In this document: positions 50,552-58,941 of the stretch, piece after piece | Position numbering within the stretch: the stretch's first letter is position 1 | How the letters are laid out: each line of letters begins with the position of its first letter | Assembly: GCF_001191005.1 (NCBI RefSeq) | Contig: NZ_CP012201.1 | Coordinates: forward strand, 6,138,001-6,202,000 | Direction of reading: 5' to 3' | DNA: 64,000 bases | Source: Massilia sp. NR 4-1 | GTDB taxonomy: Bacteria > Pseudomonadota > Gammaproteobacteria > Burkholderiales > Burkholderiaceae_D | Program-made: the position numbers and the translations under genes | The notes under the pieces: generated by a model | What the model was told of the DNA's origin: nothing | The model's input: only the letters and a program-made list of their open reading frames with translations | Databases searched by the model: none

Positions 50552-52915
50552 TTATTTGATGCACACCGCCCGCACCATCTTGATGTCGGTGATGCCGAGC
50601 AGGACTTTCTCGATACCGTCCATCTTCAAGGTCAGCATGCCGTCTTCCAGCGCGGCGGCCAGCAGTTCGGCCACGCGCGCATGTTCCTGCAGCAGCTTCT
50701 TGATGCGGTCGGTGCCGAGCATCAGCTCATGCAGGCCGACGCGGCCCTTATAGCCCTTGTTGCATTCCTCGCAGCCCACCGCGCGGTACAGCGTGAAGCG
50801 GCCATCCTCGCCGGCATAGCGTTCGCGCCAGCCGGCCAGCACCGTGGCGCGGCTGGCCTTCGCATCCTTCTGGAAGCCGGCCGTATGCTGCAACTCGCTG
50901 CAAAACTCGGTCAGCAGCAAATCCAGTTCCGCCGCGCCCGGATGGTAGGCCTGCTTGCATTTGCCGCATAGGCGCTTGGCCAGGCGCTGGGCCAGGATGC
51001 CGAGCAGGGCGTCGGCGAAATTGAAGGGGTCCATGCCCATATCGAGCAGGCGCACCACCGATTCCGGCGCGCTGTTGGTGTGCAGGGTGGCGAACACCAG
51101 GTGGCCGGTGAGCGAGGCTTCGATGCCCATGCCCACGGTCTCCTTGTCGCGCATCTCGCCCACCATGATGATGTCGGGATCGGCGCGCAGGAAGGCGCGC
51201 ATCACCGTGGCGAAATCGAGGCCGGCCTTGCGGTTGACCTGCACCTGGCGCAAGCCTTTCTGCGTGATTTCGACCGGGTCTTCCGCCGTCCAGATTTTCG
51301 TGTCGGGCGTGTTCAGGTAATTCAGCACCGAGTGCAGCGTGGTGGTCTTGCCCGAACCGGTCGGGCCGCAGACGAAGAACAGGCCATACGGCTTCTCCAC
51401 CGTGGCGCGCAGGCGGTCCAGATTGAAGGGCAGCACGCCCAGCTTGTCGAGCGGGATCGGTTCGCCCGCCGCCAGAATCCGCATCACCACGTCTTCCACG
51501 CCACCGGTGGAGGGGATGGTGGCCACGCGCAGCTCGATATCCAGCGGCCCGTATTTCTTGAACTTGATCTTGCCGTCCTGCGGCTTGCGGCGCTCGGAGA
51601 TATCGAGGTCGCACATGATCTTGATGCGCGCCACCAGCGCCGCGCGGTAGGCGGCGGGAATCTCGATGTACGGCACCAGCGTGCCGTCCTTGCGGAAGCG
51701 GATGCCGGTCTTGCCCTTGCCGGGCAGCGGTTCGATATGGATGTCGGACACGCCCTGGCGGTAAGCGTCGGTGATCACCTTGTTGAGCAGCTTGACCAGC
51801 TCATTTTCGACCGCCTCCGGCACTTCGGCGCTGTCGAATTCCTCGTCGCCTTCCTCCATGCCCGACAGCAGTTCGCCCACGCTGGAGCTGTCGCCCGCCG
51901 CGCCGTAGAACTGGTCCACGGTCTGCTGGAATTCGCGCGCCGTCGTCACGCGGAACAGCAGCTTGGCCTTGGGGAAGATCTGGTTGACGACGCGCGCGCC
52001 CATCACCCGTTCCGCATCATGCGCGAGCACGATCAAACCGTCCTTGCCGTCCTCCAGCGGCAGCCAGCCCGCCTCCTCCACATACTGGCGCTTCAGGTTT
52101 TTCAGCAGTTCGACCGGTTTCAGGCGCTCGGCCTTGAACGGCTCGTAAGGCAGGTTGTGGAAGTGCGCCAGCGACTGGCCGATGTCGGGCAGGCGCACCT
52201 GGAACTGGTCGAGCAGCACCTCTTCCAGCGCCAGGCCTTTCTGCCGCGCCGAGCGCACCGCCAGTTCCAGCTCGCCCGCCGCCAGCACGCCATCGGTGAC
52301 CAGGCCATCGTACTTGGTGCGCACCAGCTGCGGCGGTTTCATGCGCTGGCTGAAGGCCACCGACAGGGTTTCGCACAGCTCCTTCACGCCTTCCAGCACG
52401 ATGGAGGAGAACGGTCCGCCGTCGCGGTTGTTGATGAATTGCACCACGCCCAGCAGATCGTGCGATTCCACCGAGATCAGCGGCGCCACCAGCATTTCGC
52501 GCGTGCGGTAGCCGGTGCGCTGGTCCACGCCTTTCTGGAAGCGCAGGTCGGCCGAGATGCGGCCCAGTTCCGCCTCGTCGTACACGTCGGCGATGTTCAG
52601 GGTTTCGCGCGTCAGCGCCACATAGCCGGCGATGCTGTGCGGCGACACCGCCAGCTTCAGGTCGCGGAAGGTGGTCAGGCCGGTCTTGACCTTGGAGACG
52701 ATGTAATCCTTCTCATGGTCCATCGCATACAGCGTGAAGCGGTCGCAATGCAGCAGGTCGCAGAATTCCATGCCCAGGTCGAGCATGATTTCATCGAGGT
52801 TGCTGGTGGCGTGGATCTTGGTGCTGACGGTCTGCAGCTTGCGGAAAAAAGCCAGGCGCAAGCTGGTATCACTGGGTTCGCTGACTGGATCGCGGGGAAT
52901 ATAGGCGTCATTCAT
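50552..52915 (-). CDS. GspE/PilB-type secretion ATPase with N-terminal GAF domain
   Basis: A 787-residue type II secretion/type IV pilus ATPase. A GAF domain fills about residues 20-195 (MLDLGMEFCDLLHCDRFTLYAMDHEKDYIVSKV ... MLVAPLISVESHDLLGVVQFINN). An MshEN-like region follows (LLDQFQVRLPDIGQSLAHFHNLPYEPF), then the ATPase: Walker A GPTGSGKTTTLHSVL near 517, Walker B DPDIIMVGEMRD, ATLHTNSAPESVVRLLDMG, and the zinc four-Cys set CGKC...CEEC. The GAF fusion is unusual for GspE proteins. It is not next to pilus or secretion genes; it is 14 bp downstream of the MBL hydrolase gene. Confidence 0.9.
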   Translation of the reverse strand: MNDAYIPRDPVSEPSDTSLRLAFFRKLQTVSTKIHATSNLDEIMLDLGMEFCDLLHCDRFTLYAMDHEKDYIVSKVKTGLTTFRDLKLAVSPHSIAGYVALTRETLNIADVYDEAELGRISADLRFQKGVDQRTGYRTREMLVAPLISVESHDLLGVVQFINNRDGGPFSSIVLEGVKELCETLSVAFSQRMKPPQLVRTKYDGLVTDGVLAAGELELAVRSARQKGLALEEVLLDQFQVRLPDIGQSLAHFHNLPYEPFKAERLKPVELLKNLKRQYVEEAGWLPLEDGKDGLIVLAHDAERVMGARVVNQIFPKAKLLFRVTTAREFQQTVDQFYGAAGDSSSVGELLSGMEEGDEEFDSAEVPEAVENELVKLLNKVITDAYRQGVSDIHIEPLPGKGKTGIRFRKDGTLVPYIEIPAAYRAALVARIKIMCDLDISERRKPQDGKIKFKKYGPLDIELRVATIPSTGGVEDVVMRILAAGEPIPLDKLGVLPFNLDRLRATVEKPYGLFFVCGPTGSGKTTTLHSVLNYLNTPDTKIWTAEDPVEITQKGLRQVQVNRKAGLDFATVMRAFLRADPDIIMVGEMRDKETVGMGIEASLTGHLVFATLHTNSAPESVVRLLDMGMDPFNFADALLGILAQRLAKRLCGKCKQAYHPGAAELDLLLTEFCSELQHTAGFQKDAKASRATVLAGWRERYAGEDGRFTLYRAVGCEECNKGYKGRVGLHELMLGTDRIKKLLQEHARVAELLAAALEDGMLTLKMDGIEKVLLGITDIKMVRAVCIK

Positions 52916-52929
52916 CGGCTGCTCTGCTC

Positions 52930-53823
52930 TTAGAGTTCGACTTCCAGACCTTCATAGGCCAGAAAGACTTGCAGTCCTTCCGGCAGCGGCGCATGGCGCG
53001 CCATGACTTCGGCAAACACGGCCTCCAGCTCGTCGTCGCTGCGGGTCGGCTCGTGGTGGGTGCAGTACAGGACTTTGGCGCCGGTGCGGATCGCCATCGC
53101 CAGCGCCGCGTCGAAAGTGCCGTGGCCCCAGCCGCGCTTGGACGGATACTCTTCGCGCGTGTACGAGGAATCGACGATCAGCGCGTCCACGCCCTGGGCC
53201 GCCGCGTCGATGGCGCGCGTGCGCTCGTCCACCTGCAGCTGGCAGAGCGCGTGCTCGGGATGGCCTTGGGGGAAGAGGTTGTACAGCGGCTCGTGGTCGC
53301 CGGTGAAGAACAGCGACTTGCCGCCGCTCTCGATGCGGTAGCCCAGATCGGTGACGGGGTGGCTCATCACCACATTGCCGATGCGCGCGTCGCCCACCTC
53401 CACGGTTTCGCCTATCTCCAGCGTGCGGTAATCGATGGTGGCGTCCATCTCGGCCTCGCCCACCGGGAAGTAGCTGTTCTGCAGCTGCACGCCCATCACA
53501 TGGGCGATGCCGTTGCCGGTGGCCGGATCGCTGGCGCCATGAATGCACACGCGGCTGCCCTTGATGAACAGCGGCGTGAAAAAGGGCAGGCCGTGGATAT
53601 GGTCCCAATGGCTGTGGGTGATGAAGATATTCGCCTGTACCGGCGCCTTGCCCTCTGCCAGCAGCGCCTGCGCCAGCGCGAAGATGCCGGTGCCGGCGTC
53701 GAGCACAATCAGGGTGCCGTCATCGCTGCGCACCTCGATGCAGGTGGTGTTGCCGCCATAGCGCACGGTGCGCGGGCCGGGGGAAGGAATCGAACCGCGC
53801 ACCCCCCAGAATCGGAATTTCAT
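52930..53823 (-). CDS. MBL-fold metal-dependent hydrolase
   Basis: A 297-residue metallo-beta-lactamase-fold protein. It begins MKFRFWGVRGSIPSPGPRTVRYGGNTTCIEV and has the metal motif ITHSHWDHIHGLP, then SHPVTDLGYRIESGGKSLFFTGDHEP, VDSSYTREE and CTHHEP. This N terminus is common in a group of MBL hydrolases found beside signalling genes; possible activities include cyclic nucleotide phosphodiesterase, but no substrate can be assigned. It is cotranscribed with the GAF-GspE gene and divergent from the HD-GYP gene. Confidence 0.88.
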   Translation of the reverse strand: MKFRFWGVRGSIPSPGPRTVRYGGNTTCIEVRSDDGTLIVLDAGTGIFALAQALLAEGKAPVQANIFITHSHWDHIHGLPFFTPLFIKGSRVCIHGASDPATGNGIAHVMGVQLQNSYFPVGEAEMDATIDYRTLEIGETVEVGDARIGNVVMSHPVTDLGYRIESGGKSLFFTGDHEPLYNLFPQGHPEHALCQLQVDERTRAIDAAAQGVDALIVDSSYTREEYPSKRGWGHGTFDAALAMAIRTGAKVLYCTHHEPTRSDDELEAVFAEVMARHAPLPEGLQVFLAYEGLEVEL

Positions 53824-54028
53824 TACCGGACTCCCTCCTTGCTGTCTCGCGTGTTTTTATGTTTTTGCCGTCTGTGTCGTGCATGGTTAAGACTTGCCGA
53901 TGATAGCCTTTTTTTCACAATTTCTGGCCGATTCCTTGCGAATTTCCTGGCTTGCAGGCAGGATTTCAGTTGGTACGCCGTGTGCAGTACTGGCGCGGCG
54001 CGCATCGATATTGCCGAGGATAAACTTC

Positions 54029-55645
54029 ATGCATGAACCGACGCCCAGCCAGATCGCCCAGCGCCTCGACCAGCTCACGGAACTGAGCGTGGCCCTGGGC
54101 GCCAGCGAGGACACGACCCTGCTGTTGGAGCGCATCCTGCATGCGGCGCAAAGCCTGACCCATGCCGACGGCGGCACGCTGTACCGCCCCAGCCGCGACC
54201 GGCGCAGCCTGCACTTCCACATCTCGGTCAACAACAGCCTGAAGCTGCGCCAGGGCGGCAGCAGCGGCGTGGCGGTCGATATTCCGCCCGTGCCGCTGTA
54301 CGACGCCGAAGGGCGGCCGAACCTGGCGTCGGTGGCGGCATGGTCGGCGCATCAGGGCCGGGCCGTGAACATCGAGGACGTGTATCTGGACGATGTCTTC
54401 AATTTCTCCGGCATGCGCAGCTTCGACCGCCAGTTCGGCTACCACTCGCAGTCCTTCCTCACGGTGCCGATGCGCGACCACGAGGGCGCGCTGGTGGGCG
54501 TGCTGCAACTGGTGAACGCACAGGACCCGGCTACCGGCCGGGTGCAAGCCTTCAGCGCCACCGACCAGCGCTTCATCGAGGCGCTGGCGGCGCAGGCCGG
54601 GGTGGCGCTGACCAACCAGCAGCTGCTGCGCCAATTGGAAGAGCTGCTGCTGGCCCTCGTCAACCTGATCAATATCGGCATCGACGAGAAATCGCCCTAC
54701 ACCGGCCGCCACTGCCAGCTGGTGCCGGTGCTGACCATGATGCTGGCCGACGCCGTGCACCAGACCGATGCCGGCCCGTTGGCTGGCTTCCACATGAGCG
54801 ACGCCACGCGGCGCGAGCTGTGGCTGGCCGGCCTGCTGCACGATTGCGGCAAGATCACCACGCCGGTGCACGTGGTGGACAAGGCCACCAAACTGGAAAC
54901 CCTGTTCGACCGCATCCACCTGATCGATACCCGCTTCGAGGTGCTGCTGCGCGATGCCGAAATCCATGCCCTGCGCGCCGTGGCGGCGGGCGGCGATGCG
55001 GACGTCGTCCGCGGCGCGCTGGACCAGGAGTGCGCCGCCTTGCGCGCCGACCGCGCCTTCCTGCACCACGCCAATGTGGGCGCGGAAAGCATGAGCAATG
55101 CGGACCAGGAACGCGTGCGCCGCATCGGCGCGCGGCGCTGGGTCGGGCCGGACGGCCGCGAACAGCCCTTCCTCAGCGACGATGAGCTGCTCAACCTGCA
55201 CATCCGCGCCGGTACGCTGACCGAGGAGGAGCGCAAGATCATCAACAACCATATCGTGATGACGGTGCGCATGCTGGAATCGCTGCCCTGGCCGCGGCAT
55301 CTGCAGAACGTGCCGGAATTCGCGGGCGGCCACCATGAGCGCATGGACGGCAAGGGCTATCCGCGAGGGCTGACCAGGGAGCAGATGTCGGTGCCGGCGC
55401 GCGTGATGGCGATCGCCGACATTTTCGAAGCGCTGACCGCGCGCGACCGGCCCTACAAGAAGGGCAAGATGCTGTCCGAATCGCTGCACATCCTGGGCAA
55501 GTTCAGCGAGAACGGCCATATCGACCCCGACCTGTTCGACATCTTTATCCGCCGCAAGGTCTATCTCGACTATGCGCGCAAGCATATGGACCCGCGCCAG
55601 GTCGATGCCGTCGACGAGGCGCTGATTCCCGGCTATACGCCATGA
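54029..55645 (+). CDS. GAF-HD-GYP phosphodiesterase
   Basis: A 538-residue protein. A GAF domain (about 10-185: ILHAAQSLTHADGGTLYRPSRD ... SQSFLTVPMRDHEGALVGVLQLVNAQ) precedes an HD-GYP domain: GRHCQLVPVL, the HD motif LLHDCGKITTP, NNHIVMTV, and GHHERMDGKGYPRGL, which holds the HHE and GYP residues typical of c-di-GMP hydrolysis. An insertion of about 80 residues lies between the HDxGK and HHE parts. The ATG at 54029 has GCCGAGGA upstream; earlier in-frame codons lie in AT-rich non-coding sequence. It overlaps the cyclase start by 4 bp. Confidence 0.9.
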   Translation: MHEPTPSQIAQRLDQLTELSVALGASEDTTLLLERILHAAQSLTHADGGTLYRPSRDRRSLHFHISVNNSLKLRQGGSSGVAVDIPPVPLYDAEGRPNLASVAAWSAHQGRAVNIEDVYLDDVFNFSGMRSFDRQFGYHSQSFLTVPMRDHEGALVGVLQLVNAQDPATGRVQAFSATDQRFIEALAAQAGVALTNQQLLRQLEELLLALVNLINIGIDEKSPYTGRHCQLVPVLTMMLADAVHQTDAGPLAGFHMSDATRRELWLAGLLHDCGKITTPVHVVDKATKLETLFDRIHLIDTRFEVLLRDAEIHALRAVAAGGDADVVRGALDQECAALRADRAFLHHANVGAESMSNADQERVRRIGARRWVGPDGREQPFLSDDELLNLHIRAGTLTEEERKIINNHIVMTVRMLESLPWPRHLQNVPEFAGGHHERMDGKGYPRGLTREQMSVPARVMAIADIFEALTARDRPYKKGKMLSESLHILGKFSENGHIDPDLFDIFIRRKVYLDYARKHMDPRQVDAVDEALIPGYTP

Positions 55646-57897
55646 AGCGCCTGGCGCTGCGCTATGGCGCGCGCTGGCTGCTGGGCCTGGGCCTGGCCCT
55701 GTTGGCGGGCCTGCAGGTGGCGGGCGTGCTGCACAGCGATGCGGTCGAGCGCATGGACGCCTACTTCGCCGGCCTGCGCATGCGGGCCGAGGCGCCGACG
55801 CTCGATCCGCGCATCGTCATCGTGGATATCGATGAGCGCAGCCTGGCCGAGGTGGGGCGCTTCCCCTGGAGCCGCGATGTGATGGCGCGCCTGGTGCAGC
55901 GCCTGACGACGGGCTACCAGGCCGCCGCCGTCGGTTTCGACATCTCCTTCCCCGAGGCGGACACCAGTTCCGGCTATGGCGTGCTGCAAGGGCTGGCCCA
56001 GCGCGAACTGAAAGGCGTGCCGGGGCTGGACGCGCAGCTGGCGCGCCTGCAGCCGCAGCTCGACTATGACGGCCTGCTGGCCGCCGCCATGCGCGGCCAG
56101 CCCGTGGTGCTGGGCTATAACACCTCGGGCGGCTCGCCCAAGGGCGCGCTGCCCAAACCGGCTTTCACCACCGAATTGCTGAACGGCCGCCGCCTCGACG
56201 CTTTCGAGTCCAGCGGTTACGAGGCGAATATCGCGCGCCTGCAGCAGGCCGCGCGCGGCGCGGGCAGCTTCACCGTGCTGCCCGACAGCGACGGCGTGGT
56301 GCGCACCGTGCCGCTGCTGCGCAAGATCGGCGACGGCTATTACCCGGCCCTGTCGCTGGCCACCGCCGCCGTCGCCCTGCAGGCGCGCGCCATCGCTCCG
56401 GTGCTGGACAATACCGTCGACACCCTGTCGCACGCCGAACGCGCATACGGCGGCCTGGAAAGCATCGCCCTGTTCACGCCCGAGGGCATGCTCAGCATCC
56501 CGGTGGGGGAGGGACTCAGCACCACCGTGCAGTTTCGCGGCAAGGGCGGGCCGCAGGGCGGCGCCTTCCGCTACCTGCCGGCCGCCGACGTGCTGCGCGG
56601 CGCCAGTGCGCCGCAGCTGCTGAATGGCGCCATCGTCCTGGTCGGCACCACCGCCCCCGGCCTGAACGATCTGCGCGCCACGCCGGTCAGCGCCGTGTAT
56701 CCCGGCGTTGAAATTCACGCCAACATCATCAAATCGATCCTCGACGGCAGCTTCAAGGCGCGCCCCGATTTCGCGCTGGCGGCCGAGCTGCTGCAGGTGC
56801 TGCTGGCCGGGCTGTTGCTGAGCATCGTGCTGCCCCTGCTGGCGCCTTTCTGGACGGTGGCCCTGGCGGCGGCCAGCGCGGCGGCGGCGCTGGGCTTCAA
56901 TTTCTGGCTATACCGCGCCGCCGACGCGGTGCTGAACGTTTCGGCCATCCTGTTGCTGATCCTGGCCCTGTTCATCCTCAACCTGGCCTGGGGCTATTTC
57001 TTCGAGGTGCGCCGCGGCCGCGCCCTGGTGTCGCGCTTCGGCGAATACGTGGCGCCCGAGCTGGTGGCCGAAATGGCGCAGGACCCCGAGCAGTACAGCA
57101 TGGAAGGCGAGAGCCGCGAGCTGACCGTGATGTTTGTCGACGTGCGCGGCTTCACCACCATTTCCGAAGGCCTGCCGCCGCGCCAGCTGCGCGAATACAT
57201 CAATCTGTATCTGACCGCCATGTCGCGCGATATCCGCGACAGCCATCGCGGTACCCTCGACAAATACATCGGCGACGCGGTCATGGCCTTCTGGGGCGCG
57301 CCCGTGCCGTTTGCCGACCATGCCAGCCGGGGCGTGGCGACGGCCTTGCTGATGCAGGCCAGCGCCGTCCGCCTTGACCACGGCTTCCGCCAGCGCGGCT
57401 GGCCGCCGCTGAACATCGGCATTGGCTTGAACACGGGGTTGATGCATGTGGGCGATATGGGTTCGGAAATCCGCCGTGCTTATACGGTGATGGGCGATGC
57501 CGTCAATCTGGCCTCGCGCCTGGAAGGCATCACCAAGGTGTATGGCGTGGGCATCGCGCTTGGCCAGGCCACGCGCGAGGCGGCGCCGGATTTCGTCTAC
57601 CGCGAATTGGACCGGGTACGCGTCAAGGGCAAGAACGAGCCGGTCGCCATCTTTGAGCCGCTGGCCCATGCCGGCCAGGCCGATGCCACCGTATTGGCGC
57701 AGCTGGAACGCTGGCACGCGGCGCTGGCGCTGCTGCGCGATCAGCACTGGGACGCCGCCGCTGCCATTTTGCTGGAACTGGGTGCCGCCGATCCGTCCTG
57801 CCAGCTCTATCAGTTATACATGCAGCGCATAGAGTATTACCGTCTTCACCCTCCCGGTGAGAACTGGGATGGCGTCACGCGCTTCGACAGCAAATAG
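55642..57897 (+). CDS. CHASE2-domain class III adenylate cyclase
   Basis: A 751-residue membrane cyclase. After an N-terminal helix (LLGLGLALLAGLQVAGVL) comes an extracytoplasmic CHASE2 sensor domain (about 40-365: IVIVDIDERSLAEVGRFPWSRDVMARLV ... VGTTAPGLNDLRATPVSAVYPGVEIHANIIKSIL). Three transmembrane helices follow (about 380-460), then the catalytic domain with metal Asp residues in VMFVDVRGFTTISEG and DKYIGDAVMAFWGAP, and GDAVNLASRLEGITK. The Lys in DKYIGD fits ATP rather than GTP. Its start overlaps the HD-GYP stop (ATGA), so cAMP and c-di-GMP enzymes are made together. Confidence 0.92.
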   Translation: MKRLALRYGARWLLGLGLALLAGLQVAGVLHSDAVERMDAYFAGLRMRAEAPTLDPRIVIVDIDERSLAEVGRFPWSRDVMARLVQRLTTGYQAAAVGFDISFPEADTSSGYGVLQGLAQRELKGVPGLDAQLARLQPQLDYDGLLAAAMRGQPVVLGYNTSGGSPKGALPKPAFTTELLNGRRLDAFESSGYEANIARLQQAARGAGSFTVLPDSDGVVRTVPLLRKIGDGYYPALSLATAAVALQARAIAPVLDNTVDTLSHAERAYGGLESIALFTPEGMLSIPVGEGLSTTVQFRGKGGPQGGAFRYLPAADVLRGASAPQLLNGAIVLVGTTAPGLNDLRATPVSAVYPGVEIHANIIKSILDGSFKARPDFALAAELLQVLLAGLLLSIVLPLLAPFWTVALAAASAAAALGFNFWLYRAADAVLNVSAILLLILALFILNLAWGYFFEVRRGRALVSRFGEYVAPELVAEMAQDPEQYSMEGESRELTVMFVDVRGFTTISEGLPPRQLREYINLYLTAMSRDIRDSHRGTLDKYIGDAVMAFWGAPVPFADHASRGVATALLMQASAVRLDHGFRQRGWPPLNIGIGLNTGLMHVGDMGSEIRRAYTVMGDAVNLASRLEGITKVYGVGIALGQATREAAPDFVYRELDRVRVKGKNEPVAIFEPLAHAGQADATVLAQLERWHAALALLRDQHWDAAAAILLELGAADPSCQLYQLYMQRIEYYRLHPPGENWDGVTRFDSK

Positions 57898-57927
57898 CGT
57901 TTCGCGCGCGCCACGCCGGCGAAAAAT

Positions 57928-57954
57928 AATCCGCCACGCCGCGCAAAGCGGATT
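57928..57954 (+). terminator. Weak hairpin after the cyclase gene
   Basis: AATCCGC and GCGGATT around a 13-base loop, followed by AAACTTT; a weak terminator at best. Confidence 0.3.
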
Positions 57955-58028
57955 AAACTTTGAAGTAACAACAATTACACTCCGCTCAAGCCGGAGGGAG
58001 TTTGTTGGGTAGACAGGAGGAGGCTCAA

Positions 58029-58721
58029 ATGACATCCTGCGACAAGCTCGTGCTGGCCGGCGCCGCATGCGTCGACCTGATGGCTGTCCTTGCATCTTCA
58101 GCTGCAATGGCGGCCCCGCCCGACCCCTTGCCCATCGGCGCACCCGGATATAGCAGCGTCTATACCCGCGATAAGCGCGACTGGAAATCCACTTTCGAAT
58201 TGAGCGGCGCGCGCGCCCAGCCCGACGAATTCGGCATGCAGGCCGGCCCGCCGCCGGAAGGCTATACCGTGCGCCTGGCCGCCACGCTGACCCACGCGCT
58301 GCCGCGCGACTGGCTGCTGCGCGCCACCGTGAATGGGCAGTACACGAGCGAGGCGCCCACCGAGCAGCAACTGTATGGCGCCCCCGCCACGCGCGCCCTG
58401 CGCATCTACAGCTCGCGCGAGGTGCTCACCGACAGCGGCCTGGCCGGCAATCTGGAGCTGCACTCGCCGAATCTGTGCGGCGGCTATCTGCGCAATGAAT
58501 GCCGCGCCCTGATGTTCTACGACCGCACCTACTTCAGCCGCGTGCGCGAAGTGCATGGCGTGCTGCGCACGGGCTGGGTGCGCAGCGTGGGTGTCGGCCT
58601 GCGCATGAAAATGACGCGCCATACCGATCTGCAGCTTGATTATGGCCGCGTGCTTGGCAACAGCGCGGTCGGGCCGGAAGACCGCAACCGCATCAATCTG
58701 CGCCTGGGCTTTTCCTTCTGA
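58029..58721 (+). CDS. Short exported protein equal to the C-terminal barrel part of TpsB
   Basis: A 230-residue protein. The N-terminal 38 residues look like a signal peptide (VLAGAACVDLMAVLASSAAMAAPP). From about residue 80 to the end it aligns with the last 150 residues of the TpsB transporter encoded at 58942: LPRDWLLRATVNGQYTSEA, NLELHSPNLCGG, RALMFYDRTYF, LQLDYGRVL and a final RLGFSF with C-terminal Phe. The DNA in these parts is also very similar. It has no POTRA domains and lacks the front half of the barrel. AGGAGGAGG precedes the ATG at 58029, so it looks expressed and not a decayed remnant. Function unknown; a barrel partner, plug or accessory porin of the two-partner system is possible. 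Confidence 0.8.
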   Translation: MTSCDKLVLAGAACVDLMAVLASSAAMAAPPDPLPIGAPGYSSVYTRDKRDWKSTFELSGARAQPDEFGMQAGPPPEGYTVRLAATLTHALPRDWLLRATVNGQYTSEAPTEQQLYGAPATRALRIYSSREVLTDSGLAGNLELHSPNLCGGYLRNECRALMFYDRTYFSRVREVHGVLRTGWVRSVGVGLRMKMTRHTDLQLDYGRVLGNSAVGPEDRNRINLRLGFSF

Positions 58722-58728
58722 GCGTCGC

Positions 58729-58758
58729 GCCCGCCGCCTTGCAAACAGGGAGGCGGGC
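58729..58758 (+). terminator. Hairpin after the short barrel gene
   Basis: GCCCGCC (58729-58735) and GGCGGGC (58752-58758), 8 bp past the stop codon, without a clear T-run. Confidence 0.35.
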
Positions 58759-58941
58759 CGTCTTGTCTGACCGTCATCGCGGCTGTCGCATGGACGGTAC
58801 AAAAGCCCCATTCTCGGCCAAAAATTTCCTCAAAGCACGATCAAATCTACGGCGCGCGGGCCGGGATGCGCAATAATTTTCCCATCGCCGCAGCGCTGCA
58901 GGATCTGGGTATTTTTATCCATATTGATCGTGAGACCATAG

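Noticed and set aside
57960..57981. Promoter TTGAAG / TACACT before the short barrel gene
   Set aside because: The spacer is only 10 bp, too short for sigma-70.
58029..58721. Simple pseudogene of tpsB
   Set aside because: It has an intact frame, an AGGAGG ribosome site, a signal peptide and a proper C-terminal Phe, and there is no remnant of POTRA sequence in the 131 bp before it.
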